From assembly GCA_965371785.1 (NCBI GenBank), contig CBDUZS010000010.1, forward strand, positions 1-51,794: a stretch of 51,794 nt of DNA, written 5' to 3'. Below the pieces are notes generated by a model. The model ran no database searches, had not been told where the DNA came from, and was given only the letters and a program-made list of their open reading frames with translations. Each line of letters starts with the position of its first letter. Position 1 is the first letter of the stretch. This stretch comes from CBDUZS01 sp965371785 (GTDB taxonomy: Bacteria > Fermentibacterota > Fermentibacteria > Fermentibacterales > JCC-6). The translations under genes were made by a program, and so were the position numbers. Below are positions 25,784-34,733 of the stretch, piece by piece.

Positions 25784-27292
25784 TCAGTCGAGCTTTATCA
25801 GGACGCGTGAGGCGGAAGCAGAACTGCCGAGAACCCGCACGAAGTACACACCGTTCTCGAGACCGGTCAGGTCCAGAATCGCGGTTCCAGCTTCAGAGAG
25901 TTCTTCCTCCAGGCAGATTCTGCCGCTCATGTCGAACATCCGGAGGACACACTGTTCCCCCGTGAAACCCGAGGTGCTGACCAATACGGATGCTGTCGCA
26001 GGATTAGGGCACAGTTCCAGCACCCGGACATCTCCGGGAGAAGGTGAGTCTCCTTCGATCCCGACCATGTGCATCGAGGGAATCAGAGTAGGGTCACCGA
26101 TGAGTGACATGCCCAGATGCCATTGCATCTCATCCTGGTTGATCCCTCCCGATGAAATGTGAACCCACCAGTCGTAGAAGGCTTCTCCCATACTGGAGCC
26201 CTGCCCCATGGGGTAATAGAAGTGTGAGAACTGGAGCATCGAGCCGGTCTTCGTACTTCCGATTGACGCGAGCCCGCTTGCCGTACCCAGAGCGTATATC
26301 GACCCCATGTTCCTGGGAGTAGTGAACCTCGAATTCGAGCAGGCGAAGAGGTTGTAGAACCTTGATGGCGGGTTTGCAGGCACCAGATCACTCCATAGTG
26401 TCGACGGACCGGGATTCCAGGCGTGCGACGTTGGCCCGGAGTGGACGTATGGGCTTATCCAGACGTAATTCCCCGGAAGCCTGTTATCCCGGTAGTCCGT
26501 TCCGTTCGTTGCAGCAAGGTCGTTGACCAGCTCGACGTTCTCGTAGAGGAGCATCATGGCGTTCCGATAGGATGGACCCCATGCTGCCCAGTCGTCGTCG
26601 ACGTAACAGAGCGTGTAGAGGGGTTCGGGATCGCCGTTCAGGCGCCAGGTGTGATTCCGCTCGAGATAGGCTTGCAGCATCTCGATGGGATCACCGACTG
26701 CGCTGATGCCATTGGGCCTCATCCTGCCGATGTATATCTCGGGATCCAGCTCACCGCTCCAGGTGTCGTACTTGCCATCCTGACCGGGATTCCCCTGGGA
26801 AGGATAGCCAATCCAGAGATCCTCCCACGTGCCGTCGAGGTCCATGTAGAAGTAATCCGTCGGGAATTGCTCCTTGTCATTCCACGAAGGTTCATCGAGC
26901 GCACACCATGGAACGGGCAGCTGTCCGACCAGTACAGCCCCCTCGAGCCCATCGACCAGCCTCGATATGAAGTAGTCCCTCAGCTCCCATGGATAGGAAT
27001 AGGTTATCTCCAGAACTTCGGCTGTCAGACCCTGCTCTCCGATATCCGAAACCCATTGCTCCAGTGCTGTGGTTCCCAGGCTATCAGACAGACCTTCTTC
27101 GAGCAGTATCAGTATCTCGGCATCGTCATCGGCACCGATGATCTCGGTGACAACGAGGGGAACGAAATCGGGCTCACCGGATAGCCATTCCTCGTAGGTC
27201 TGAGGTACCCAGTGAGGGTCGGGATTGCGAGTGACTACAGTTTCGGAGTAGACGTCTCCCGTAAGAGTCAGAGCCATCAGGAAAATAAACAT
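25784..27292 (-). CDS. Gingipain-type cysteine protease (C25) with type IX sorting domain
   Basis: After a short signal peptide, the protein carries a C25 core. Likely catalytic residues are H284 (SPYVHSGP) and C318 (NLFACSNSRF), followed by SGLASIGSTKTG and the family block LIGDPTLIPS. From about residue 420 a C-terminal domain (CPNPATASVLVS ... LENGVYFVRVLG) matches the Por/type A sorting domain. This predicts transport across the outer membrane by a type IX system and surface attachment. The enzyme is much shorter than Porphyromonas gingipains and has no clear pro-domain. GGAGG lies 9-10 nt before the ATG. Confidence 0.87.
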   Translation of the reverse strand: MFIFLMALTLTGDVYSETVVTRNPDPHWVPQTYEEWLSGEPDFVPLVVTEIIGADDDAEILILLEEGLSDSLGTTALEQWVSDIGEQGLTAEVLEITYSYPWELRDYFISRLVDGLEGAVLVGQLPVPWCALDEPSWNDKEQFPTDYFYMDLDGTWEDLWIGYPSQGNPGQDGKYDTWSGELDPEIYIGRMRPNGISAVGDPIEMLQAYLERNHTWRLNGDPEPLYTLCYVDDDWAAWGPSYRNAMMLLYENVELVNDLAATNGTDYRDNRLPGNYVWISPYVHSGPTSHAWNPGPSTLWSDLVPANPPSRFYNLFACSNSRFTTPRNMGSIYALGTASGLASIGSTKTGSMLQFSHFYYPMGQGSSMGEAFYDWWVHISSGGINQDEMQWHLGMSLIGDPTLIPSMHMVGIEGDSPSPGDVRVLELCPNPATASVLVSTSGFTGEQCVLRMFDMSGRICLEEELSEAGTAILDLTGLENGVYFVRVLGSSASASRVLIKLD

Positions 27293-27330
27293 TAGTCAGT
27301 ATCCTCCAAAGCAAAGAATTTCTACCATCT

Positions 27331-27358
27331 ATTATCTGACTATATCGGTATACTGCAA
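27331..27358 (-). promoter_or_regulatory. Candidate promoter of the C25 protease
   Basis: On the minus strand TTGCAG (27353-27358) and GATAAT (27331-27336, 5 of 6 -10 matches) are 16 bp apart. They lie about 40-65 bp before the ATG at 27292. Confidence 0.45.
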
Positions 27359-27377
27359 TTCAGTCATTCGGCTCGAG

Positions 27378-28004
27378 TCAGTGAAGGTAAGGAGAAATGC
27401 CGAGGAGACGGAAGGATATCCTCAGTACCGGTGTGAGAATGCTCGAGAACACTCCGAGGAAGAGCAACCCGAACACAATGTACATTCCGAACGGTTCGAT
27501 TTTCGAGTAATTCCAGAGGGCACGGCCCTTGAGGAATCGCGCGACTATTCTGCTTCCGTCAAGCGGGGGAATCGGGAGAAGATTGAATACCATGAGTACG
27601 ATGTTTATCAAAGCCGCCATTGCGATACTGTGCTGGAGAATATCCGGAAGCATTCTTCCCACCAGGTGGAGCAGCAGTGTGAAGACCAGAGCGAGAGCAA
27701 GGTTTGTCGCCGGTCCCGCTATGGCTACGAGCATCATTCCCTTTCGAGGGTTCCGGAAGTAGGCCGGATTTATCGGAACGGGCTTCGCCCAGGCGAATAT
27801 AAAACTGCTTCCCGACAGCACGAGAAACAGCGGAAGCAGGATCGTTCCGAAGATGTCTATGTGAGGAAGCGGGTTGAACGTAAGCCGGCCCATCCTGTAG
27901 GCTGTTGGATCTCCCAGCAGGTAGGAAGTGTAGCCATGAGCAATCTCGTGACAGACTACACTGAAGAATACGAAGATTATTATCAGTGGTATGCCGAGAT
28001 CCAC
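27378..28004 (-). CDS. Site-2 protease family membrane metalloprotease (M50)
   Basis: The 208-residue membrane protein has the zinc motif HEIAH near residue 19 and the second M50 motif NLLPIPPLDGSR near 140, which supplies the Asp ligand. It has no PDZ domain. It belongs to the small FwdE/SREBP-type bacterial S2P group, which cleaves transmembrane helices; the target is unknown. The GTG start abuts the stop of the zinc metallopeptidase gene (TAAGTG), so the two membrane proteases are co-translated. Confidence 0.9.
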   Translation of the reverse strand: MDLGIPLIIIFVFFSVVCHEIAHGYTSYLLGDPTAYRMGRLTFNPLPHIDIFGTILLPLFLVLSGSSFIFAWAKPVPINPAYFRNPRKGMMLVAIAGPATNLALALVFTLLLHLVGRMLPDILQHSIAMAALINIVLMVFNLLPIPPLDGSRIVARFLKGRALWNYSKIEPFGMYIVFGLLFLGVFSSILTPVLRISFRLLGISPYLH

Positions 28005-28694
28005 TTACCGTCTCCTTCCCGCGAGAAGCAGCCAGATCATCTGCCCCAGTGAAGCGAGAGCGGCAGCGACGTAAGTCATGGCAGCTGCGTTGAGGACCCG
28101 TCTCACGCCGGTCATCTCGGTACCCGTCATGCCCGTCTTCTCCAGGTATGCGATTGCTCTTCTGCTCGCATCGAACTCGACGGGCAGAGTAGCGAGCTGG
28201 AACACCAGTGCTCCCGCGTAAAGGATTGCGCCTATGATGAACAGGTTTGCAATATGAAGAAAAAAACCTGCAAAGATGAGCGGAAACAGAAGCTGAGACC
28301 CGAGGTTGGCAATGGGCGCCAGTCTGTTCCTCACCCTGAAAGGCCTGTAGCCCATGGCATCCTGTACGGCATGACCTGCTTCGTGAGCGGCTACCCCGAT
28401 TGCCGCAACTGAGTTACTATCATGAACATCCGAGGAAAGTCGAATCGTGTCAGTCCTTGGATCGTAATGATCCGACAACCTGCTCCCGGAGGACATTTCT
28501 ATATCGATCTGTGCCAGCCCGTAGTTATCGAGAATCTTTCGGGCAATACCTGCCCCGGTCATCCCAAGACCTGAAGCAACGCGGCTGTACTTGTTGTACG
28601 CATGCTTCACCGCTGCCTTTGCGATAAGCCCGAGAACGAAAGCCGCAATGATTATCAGCAGACCCTCGTTCATATCCCATATCATGTAAAACAT
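28005..28694 (-). CDS. YugP-like membrane zinc metallopeptidase (Zn_peptidase_2)
   Basis: The 229-residue protein has an N-terminal membrane segment, the zinc motif HEAGHAVQD near residue 117 (preceded by VAAIGVAA) and three more membrane segments. The layout matches the YugP/Zn_peptidase_2 family of unknown substrate. Several ATG codons are possible starts (28694, 28685, 28673), and none has an ideal ribosome binding site. It is followed directly by the M50 protease gene. Confidence 0.88.
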   Translation of the reverse strand: MFYMIWDMNEGLLIIIAAFVLGLIAKAAVKHAYNKYSRVASGLGMTGAGIARKILDNYGLAQIDIEMSSGSRLSDHYDPRTDTIRLSSDVHDSNSVAAIGVAAHEAGHAVQDAMGYRPFRVRNRLAPIANLGSQLLFPLIFAGFFLHIANLFIIGAILYAGALVFQLATLPVEFDASRRAIAYLEKTGMTGTEMTGVRRVLNAAAMTYVAAALASLGQMIWLLLAGRRR

Positions 28695-28781
28695 AAGGAA
28701 TTCTGTTTCCCCTCAGCTGCAGTGGTTAACAGCACAATGGGTGAATATATACCTTTCTGAGAATAGTCCCTCGACAGGATA

Positions 28782-29537
28782 TCAGTTCCCACCGTTCAGC
28801 AGATCGTCGTATCCGGCAAACCTCCTGGTTCTTCCAAGCCGCTCGATTAGAACGGGCACTGCACTGAAAAGAGCATCGGAGTCTGCATCCGAGGGATGAA
28901 GCGCCAGTCGTACCGTTTTCCATGGTTTGAGAACAACCGGAGCGATCCTGCACCAGACAAGTGATTTCAGCACTCTGAACCGGCTCCTGCAGGAGAAGCA
29001 TATCACAGGCGAGTTGACGAGGGTTTCCCCGCTCGATGGAGACCAGACCTTCCTACGATCCTCTGCCCAGTCGAATCCGAGCTCTTCCAGTGCCTCCAGG
29101 CTTCCCCTGCCGTAGAGCCATGCGGGTGCGACGAAACCTCTCACTCGTTGCCCGGTCAGGCCGACCAGCTCCTCCCGGCCCTTCTCGAGCCGTAGTAATG
29201 CCTGAGGACGGGTCAGAGAATGGAACTCACCCTCTCCTTGAGTGCTCAACGCAGCCAGTAATCTGGATGCAAGCGAGCCGTGTCCCGATCCGTTGAGATG
29301 CGAGTAGCCGTGCAGGGCTATGTCCACTCCTCTCGAAGAGAGTTCTAGAAGCCAGTCAGTGAATTCGGGAGCATCCGAAAGAGGGTTTTCATTCCAGAAG
29401 TCGGGCACGACGAGCATACAGTATCTGTATGCCACGCCGCTGGTCTGGAGCATCTGATGGATGCGATGCAACCTCGATGCATTTCTAGAGGTAACGTCGT
29501 GCACACTTATGACGAGCTGCCGTGTGGAGGTTGTCAT
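28782..29537 (-). CDS. DUF2334-type polysaccharide deacetylase
   Basis: The 251-residue protein starts TTSTRQLVISVHDVT (first metal Asp), then LHGYSHLNG with the two metal His, FVAPAWLYG and ALHPSDADS near the end. This is the NodB-fold layout of DUF2334 deacetylases, which presumably remove acetyl groups from a glycan or glycolipid. ATG 29537 gives a 4-bp ATGA overlap with the GT4 gene upstream; ATG 29549 is also possible. The coupling suggests the two act on the same glycan. Confidence 0.83.
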   Translation of the reverse strand: MTTSTRQLVISVHDVTSRNASRLHRIHQMLQTSGVAYRYCMLVVPDFWNENPLSDAPEFTDWLLELSSRGVDIALHGYSHLNGSGHGSLASRLLAALSTQGEGEFHSLTRPQALLRLEKGREELVGLTGQRVRGFVAPAWLYGRGSLEALEELGFDWAEDRRKVWSPSSGETLVNSPVICFSCRSRFRVLKSLVWCRIAPVVLKPWKTVRLALHPSDADSDALFSAVPVLIERLGRTRRFAGYDDLLNGGN

Positions 29538-30733
29538 GAGGTCCACCATCCGCTTCCATGCTCCAGGCTGTCGAGATCGCTCTTCCCCGCGGCCTTGACT
29601 ACTCTGGAGTAGAATTTCTTCATGATCTCGAAAGTTCTGTTCCAGCTGTATCCCATGGAAAAATCCCTGTTATGTGTTCCGACCTTGTCATCCGAGCTTC
29701 CGATAGCTTTTACGGCGACGGCAGCGAAAGAGGATGCGCTTCCCATTCTGAAGGGTTCGATAACCCCTGCGCGTCTGACAAGTTCTCCCGCACCTCCAGA
29801 ATCCGGAGCGAGTACGATGGCTCCGGAAGCCATCGCCTCGAGTGTCGTCAGAGAGAAGGTTTCGAAGCCTCCGAGAGACAGGAAAACATCACAGGAAGCC
29901 ATCATTGAAGAAACGGTCTCAACCTCCTGCTCATAGGGCAGCACGGTAACTTCAGGATATCTGGATGCGAACCGATCGACCCTTCGACTCATGGGACCGT
30001 GTCCGACAATGACCAGGACTGCAAGATCGGGCCGTCTGAATTCGGGGTACGCTTCGAGCAGAAGCCCGGTTCCTTTTTCCGGTGCAAGCCTCGACAGGTA
30101 GAGGATGAGCTTCCGTTCGTCCGATGCTCCCATCCGGTCGCGAAAATCTTCCGATCTCATGGAGGGATCGAAGATTCCATGATCGACTCCCAGAGGGACG
30201 TGGAAAAGGCGTTTCAGTCCTGCTTTCCGGAGCTTCAAGAGAACTGCTTCGCTTGCTGCAAATGTCGCACTCATCCTTCCGTAGACCCTGCCGATCCTGC
30301 TCCAGGCGCGTGCAACGGAACTCTCGGCCAGAGATGGAATCGCCTTGAGAAACCGCCTGACAAGGGTTTCCGGATAGTCGGAATGAAAGAAGCCTACAAC
30401 CGGTATTTCCCGAGCCTCCGCGATCTTACAACAGATTCGGGGAAGAAAATAGCCACTCCCGATCTCAATGATATCCGGTTTCCAGTCATCTATCACTGCC
30501 TCTATCCGTTTTCTTCTGATGACCATCCTGTAGCCGGATCCACCAAGCGGCAAAGCGGGAACGTGGTAGACAGCCGAACTGCCTGACACATCTTTCGACC
30601 AGTGGTCTGAGGGAACGACCAGTGCCGTTGAGATGCCGTCATCCCTGGTGAAGTACTCCCGCTTCCTGTGGTGATAGGTTCTCACCCCGCCACCGGTCGG
30701 AGAGTAGAAGTTGTTGATGTCGAGGATTCTCAT
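29534..30733 (-). CDS. GT4-family glycosyltransferase
   Basis: The 399-residue GT-B enzyme starts MRILDINNFYSPTGGGVRTY and has FHVPLGVDHGIFDP, LILYLSRLAPEKGTGLL and the donor site LGGFETFSLTTLEAMASGAIV. This end of the operon resembles alpha-mannosyl or glucosyl transferases that build lipid or surface glycans. It lies 21 bp after metG and overlaps the DUF2334 deacetylase by 4 bp. The acceptor cannot be deduced. Confidence 0.88.
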   Translation of the reverse strand: MRILDINNFYSPTGGGVRTYHHRKREYFTRDDGISTALVVPSDHWSKDVSGSSAVYHVPALPLGGSGYRMVIRRKRIEAVIDDWKPDIIEIGSGYFLPRICCKIAEAREIPVVGFFHSDYPETLVRRFLKAIPSLAESSVARAWSRIGRVYGRMSATFAASEAVLLKLRKAGLKRLFHVPLGVDHGIFDPSMRSEDFRDRMGASDERKLILYLSRLAPEKGTGLLLEAYPEFRRPDLAVLVIVGHGPMSRRVDRFASRYPEVTVLPYEQEVETVSSMMASCDVFLSLGGFETFSLTTLEAMASGAIVLAPDSGGAGELVRRAGVIEPFRMGSASSFAAVAVKAIGSSDDKVGTHNRDFSMGYSWNRTFEIMKKFYSRVVKAAGKSDLDSLEHGSGWWTS

Positions 30734-30754
30734 CTCGGAAGGCAGGCGGTTCCC

Positions 30755-32758
30755 CTACCTGATCCGGTCTCCCGGGAGTGCTTCAGATCCTGGTTCAACA
30801 AGCATCACACCCCCCGATCCATCCGAGGCAAGGATCATCCCGTTGCTGCTCACCCCTCTTATCGTCACCGGTTCGAGATTGCACACGACGGCAACGTTCC
30901 TGCCGATCAGCTCATCGGGAGTGTAGAATGGCCTCATTCCTGCAACGAGCTGTCGCGTTTCGGAACCGAGGTCTACCAGAATTTTGTAGAGTTTATCCGC
31001 GCCATCGATTTCGTCAACTTCAGTGATACACCCTACTCTGAGATCCATCCGCTTGAAATCCTCGAACGAAATGAGTTCAGGAACAGCAGATTTCTCGACA
31101 GCCTTTTCCGCCTCGAACTCGCTGAAGATGCTCTCAAAACCTTCCTCCAGCTTCTGGAAGAGGATCTCCGGCTCTTCAAGCGGTGCCCCGGGAATGAGAT
31201 TGAGAAGCCCCGCTTCACTCCAGAGAACGGTGTCCCGGTGGAGCATTATACCGATCTTCTCACAGGTGAAGGGAATGAAGGGGGAGAAAAGGATCCTGAG
31301 CGTATCTATCAGCTGCAGGCTGTAGTGAATGGCACTGGCACACCGGTCCGGATCGCTCGAAGCGGTTTTCCAGGGCTGTGCCTGGTCGAAGTACCTGTTG
31401 CCTTCCCTGGCCAGCAGCATGATTCTGGCGCATGCCGCCTTGAGCCTGAAATCCTCCATGAGCAGGCTTACCTCGGATGCGGTTTTGGCCGCACTCTTCA
31501 TGAGAGCCTCTTCAGGGGGTCCGGGAGATGGTGCGGATGGGACCGTACCACCGAATTGCCTGTGAGCGAATTTCATCGTTCTATTGACGAAATTTCCGAG
31601 CACATCGGCAAGTTCGTTGTTTCGAACCCGGAACTCATCCCATGAGAAATCGGTATCCCTGTTCTCCGGAGCATTCACTGCAAGAGCAAACCTCATGGGA
31701 TCCGGAGGCATGTGCTCGAGGTAACCGTGTATCCAGATGGCAGTCCCCCTGCTGGTGGATTGTTTCCGCCCGGATATGTTCAGGAATTCGTTTGCCGGAA
31801 CGTTCCAGGGCAGAACGTAATCCCCGAGACCATGGAGCACTGAGGGTTCGATAACGGCGTGGAACACTATGTTGTCCTTGCCTATGAAATGAACCAGACG
31901 CGAATCCTCGTCTTTCCAGTACTTCTCCCACTGATCCGGTTTGCCTTTGAGCTCGAAGTACTCCCTCGTGCTGCTGATGTAACCCAGAAGAGCTTCGAAC
32001 CAGACGTAGAGAACCTTTCCTTCCGCCCCCTCTACGGGGACGGGAATTCCCCAGCCCAGGTCTCTGGTAATCGCGCGCTCTCTGAGGCCTTCGTTCAGCC
32101 AGCCTCTGCAGTAGTTGAGAACGTTGTCGCGCCAGTCAGTATGTGAATCAAGCCATTCCGAAAGCCAGTCCTGGAATAGATCCAGCTTCAGGAACCAGTG
32201 GCGAGTCTTCCTTGGCTCGGGGGAGGCTCCGCAAATGCAGCATTCGGGTGACACGAGTTCAAGAGTCTCGAGCCAGCTGCCGCAGGCCTCGCATTGATCA
32301 CCTTTCGCCCCTTCCTCACCACACTTCGGGCATGTTCCGATGATGTACCTGTCCGGAAGGTATCTGTTGCATTCCCCGCAGTACAGCTGTTCCATCGAGT
32401 GCTCATCGATGTACCCCTTCTCGAGGAGCTCACAGAAAACACTCTGCGCAAAACGTATATGCTCAGGCTTCGAAGTTCTCGAGAAGTTGTCGAAAGATAT
32501 TCCGAAGGATTTGAATTCGTCGGCAATAATCCTGTGAAAATGATCAACCACTTCCAAGGGAGTAATACACATCTTCTCAGCGGTCAGCGTGATAGGGACA
32601 CCATGCTCATCGGTGCCGCTGACGAACAGGACATCACAACCCCTGCTGCGAAGGTATCGAACGTAGATATCAGCTGGAAGGTATGCACCGGCCATCTGGC
32701 CGAGATGAAGCGGACCGTTTGCATACGGCAGCGCACTCGTAACCATGTATCGGGTCAT
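30755..32758 (-). CDS. metG: Methionyl-tRNA synthetase with C-terminal tRNA-binding domain
   Basis: The 667-residue class I synthetase has the HIGH-like signature in YANGPLHLGQMAGAY. Zinc-knuckle cysteines lie in LYCGECNRYL, GTCPKCGEEG, QCEACGSW and PECCICGAS. The KMSKS position reads GRKQSTSRG. The last 110 residues (DFKRMDLRVGCITEVDEIDGADKLY ... ) are the EMAP/Trbp111 tRNA-binding domain. It charges initiator and elongator tRNA-Met. The ATG overlaps the PSP1 gene by 4 bp. It lies four genes behind the SAM-II-controlled metK, so methionine use and tRNA charging may share one transcript. Confidence 0.95.
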   Translation of the reverse strand: MTRYMVTSALPYANGPLHLGQMAGAYLPADIYVRYLRSRGCDVLFVSGTDEHGVPITLTAEKMCITPLEVVDHFHRIIADEFKSFGISFDNFSRTSKPEHIRFAQSVFCELLEKGYIDEHSMEQLYCGECNRYLPDRYIIGTCPKCGEEGAKGDQCEACGSWLETLELVSPECCICGASPEPRKTRHWFLKLDLFQDWLSEWLDSHTDWRDNVLNYCRGWLNEGLRERAITRDLGWGIPVPVEGAEGKVLYVWFEALLGYISSTREYFELKGKPDQWEKYWKDEDSRLVHFIGKDNIVFHAVIEPSVLHGLGDYVLPWNVPANEFLNISGRKQSTSRGTAIWIHGYLEHMPPDPMRFALAVNAPENRDTDFSWDEFRVRNNELADVLGNFVNRTMKFAHRQFGGTVPSAPSPGPPEEALMKSAAKTASEVSLLMEDFRLKAACARIMLLAREGNRYFDQAQPWKTASSDPDRCASAIHYSLQLIDTLRILFSPFIPFTCEKIGIMLHRDTVLWSEAGLLNLIPGAPLEEPEILFQKLEEGFESIFSEFEAEKAVEKSAVPELISFEDFKRMDLRVGCITEVDEIDGADKLYKILVDLGSETRQLVAGMRPFYTPDELIGRNVAVVCNLEPVTIRGVSSNGMILASDGSGGVMLVEPGSEALPGDRIR

Positions 32759-33645
32759 TTGTCCCGCCTCCTGTCCGGTCTGCCGCTCTTCTGCTTATCC
32801 GATCGTTGGCTTCCCTTCGATCTGTGGAAGGTTTCTACACCCATGACTTCCTCTTCCCCGTTTCCGTCGAAGAGCAGCGTGACCGTTTCAGAGAAAAAAT
32901 CGGTTCTCACTACTTCAGCCTTGCGTTCTCCCAGCACAACCTTTTGTCCCGGTAACGGATACAGCCTGGCAGCTCTTCGATAGAAGTCTGATTCATATGC
33001 CAGACAGCACATGAGTCTGCCGCACGCACCTGAGATCTTCGAGGGATTTGGTGACAGATTCTGCTCTCTTACCGTCTTGAGAGTAACGGAATTGAACCAG
33101 TTGAGAAATTGTGAACAGCAGAGGTTTCTGCCGCACAGGCCTATACCGTTCTTGTGTTTGGCGTCATCCCTTACACCGATCTGTCTCATCTCAATTCTTG
33201 CTTTGAACTCGGCGGCGAGGTCCCTGACAAGACCTCTGAAATCGGTGCGCTGATCCGCTGTAAAGAATATCCTGATTCTTCTCCTGTCGAGTTGAACCTC
33301 GCAGTCAGTCAGTTTCATCTCGAGTTTTCTGACCCTGACACGTTGAGAGCAGTACCTGAGAACATCATGCTCGAAACGGGTGTTACTCTCGTGTCTGTTC
33401 ATATCTTCCGGGGTTGCGGTTCGGAGAAGTCTCCCGTCCAGCGCCTCCCTGTGGAACTCGGATGGTACGTATTTCATGAGCACGCGACCAAGATCCTCAC
33501 CCCTGTCCACAGACACCACAACGAACTGACCACTGTCAACCGGTACACCAGTCTCGTTCGAGAAGTACTGCAATCTGCGTGTTTTGAACGAGACCTGAAT
33601 GTACTCGGTTACACGCGGCTGCTCTTCGTACTCATCGGATTTCAC
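32755..33645 (-). CDS. PSP1 domain protein (YaaT-like)
   Basis: The 296-residue protein has the PSP1 core (IRIFFTADQRTDFRGLVRDLAAEFKARIEMRQIGVRDDAK) and the cysteine-rich signature GLCGRNLCCSQFL ... ISGACGRLMCCLAYE typical of the family. YaaT in Bacillus works with YlbF and YmcA, in an RNase Y-linked complex. Here it sits between holB and metG, the same neighbourhood as yaaT in Firmicutes. The frame continues upstream into holB, but GTG 33645, 12 bp after the holB stop, is more reasonable. The tail is strongly basic (RSDKQKSGRPDRRRDK). Confidence 0.88.
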   Translation of the reverse strand: MKSDEYEEQPRVTEYIQVSFKTRRLQYFSNETGVPVDSGQFVVVSVDRGEDLGRVLMKYVPSEFHREALDGRLLRTATPEDMNRHESNTRFEHDVLRYCSQRVRVRKLEMKLTDCEVQLDRRRIRIFFTADQRTDFRGLVRDLAAEFKARIEMRQIGVRDDAKHKNGIGLCGRNLCCSQFLNWFNSVTLKTVREQNLSPNPSKISGACGRLMCCLAYESDFYRRAARLYPLPGQKVVLGERKAEVVRTDFFSETVTLLFDGNGEEEVMGVETFHRSKGSQRSDKQKSGRPDRRRDK

Positions 33646-33659
33646 TACTTCGCCATCTC

Positions 33660-34733
33660 TCAAGCCTGGCTTCCCCCTTCTCTCAAAAGCTTCCAGCAAC
33701 CGATAAGGGTTGCATTCAGTGCCATTGCGGGCATCACGTTCCGAGACAGCATCGATTCGCATTCAGTGAATGCGGACAAGACACTATCGAGGTAGTCATC
33801 AATCCCCCCCCCGGGAATCGGTTCCGGTTCCACGCCCAGAGGCAGTCGATCAGCCTTCCGTCTTCGGATATCGTGAACAACTGATCGAGCGTCTCTGCAG
33901 AGAACGAGAAGTCCATCCCTGCCCGACTCCTTCACCAGTCGGGAGGCAAGACCCGAAACATCGGATGACGAATCGCACTCGGCAAGTTCGGAGAGGATAT
34001 TTACGGATATGCTGTACTCCGACCTGTCCTTCGAGGTGAGAAGGAGCGCATCGCCGATACTTCCGTCCGATGCAGAAGCTATTTCAGAAGCTTCCTGTTC
34101 GTCTATCCCCATGCGGTCGACGAGTTCTCGAGCGATAAGCTCGACTGGAATCCGGGAAAGACGGATCAGGTGTGCCCTTGACCTTATGGTGGGAAGAATT
34201 TTCGTGTAGAAGGAAGTAGTCAGAACTATCAGAGTCCCGTCTGAGGGTTCCTCGAGAGTCTTCAGCAGAGCGTTTGCTGCCTGAAGAGTAATCCTGTCCG
34301 CATCCAGAACAAGCTCAACCTTGCCTCTGCCCTCAAAGGACTTCTTTGCCATTCTGCGAATGAGTTCCCTTACATGTGAGATCTTGATGGAAGTGTTCCC
34401 TTCGAACCTGAGAGGTGTCATCCCGTCATCGCGTCTTGCCAGAAGCAGCTCCATTATCTGCTCGGGGCTGATCGATGAGGTGACGGGAAGCGTAAGGCGA
34501 ACATCAGGATGTGTGAAGTCGAAGATTCTTCGGCAATGAACACAATCACCGCAATAACCGTTCTCTTCCGAGGAACACAACCAGGATGCAGCGAGATCCA
34601 GTGCGATCGATAGCCGTCCGGTGCCCTGCGGACCGGTCAGCAGATAGGCATGTGCAAGTCTGCCCGATTCCAGCGCTGCGGAGAGAATGGATACGGCCTG
34701 TTCCTGTCCCCTGATTCTGCTGAAAGCTCTCAC
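33660..34733 (-). CDS. holB: DNA polymerase III delta' subunit
   Basis: The 357-residue clamp-loader ATPase fold starts FSRIRGQEQAVSILSAALESGRLAHAYLLTGPQGTGR, with a Walker A that reads GPQGTGRLS (Arg in place of the usual Lys, as in non-hydrolysing delta'). Zinc cysteines follow in GYCGDCVHCRRI, then LVLDADRITLQAANALLKTLEEP (the Walker B/sensor region). The GTG start overlaps the EnvC-like stop by 4 bp. Confidence 0.92.
   Translation of the reverse strand: MRAFSRIRGQEQAVSILSAALESGRLAHAYLLTGPQGTGRLSIALDLAASWLCSSEENGYCGDCVHCRRIFDFTHPDVRLTLPVTSSISPEQIMELLLARRDDGMTPLRFEGNTSIKISHVRELIRRMAKKSFEGRGKVELVLDADRITLQAANALLKTLEEPSDGTLIVLTTSFYTKILPTIRSRAHLIRLSRIPVELIARELVDRMGIDEQEASEIASASDGSIGDALLLTSKDRSEYSISVNILSELAECDSSSDVSGLASRLVKESGRDGLLVLCRDARSVVHDIRRRKADRLPLGVEPEPIPGGGIDDYLDSVLSAFTECESMLSRNVMPAMALNATLIGCWKLLREGGSQA

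Noticed and set aside
26423..27184. Plus-strand open frame of 253 codons
   Set aside because: Antisense shadow of the C25 protease gene; composition follows the complementary strand.
30668..31645. Plus-strand open frame of 325 codons
   Set aside because: Antisense to metG and the GT4 gene, both of which have clear family motifs.
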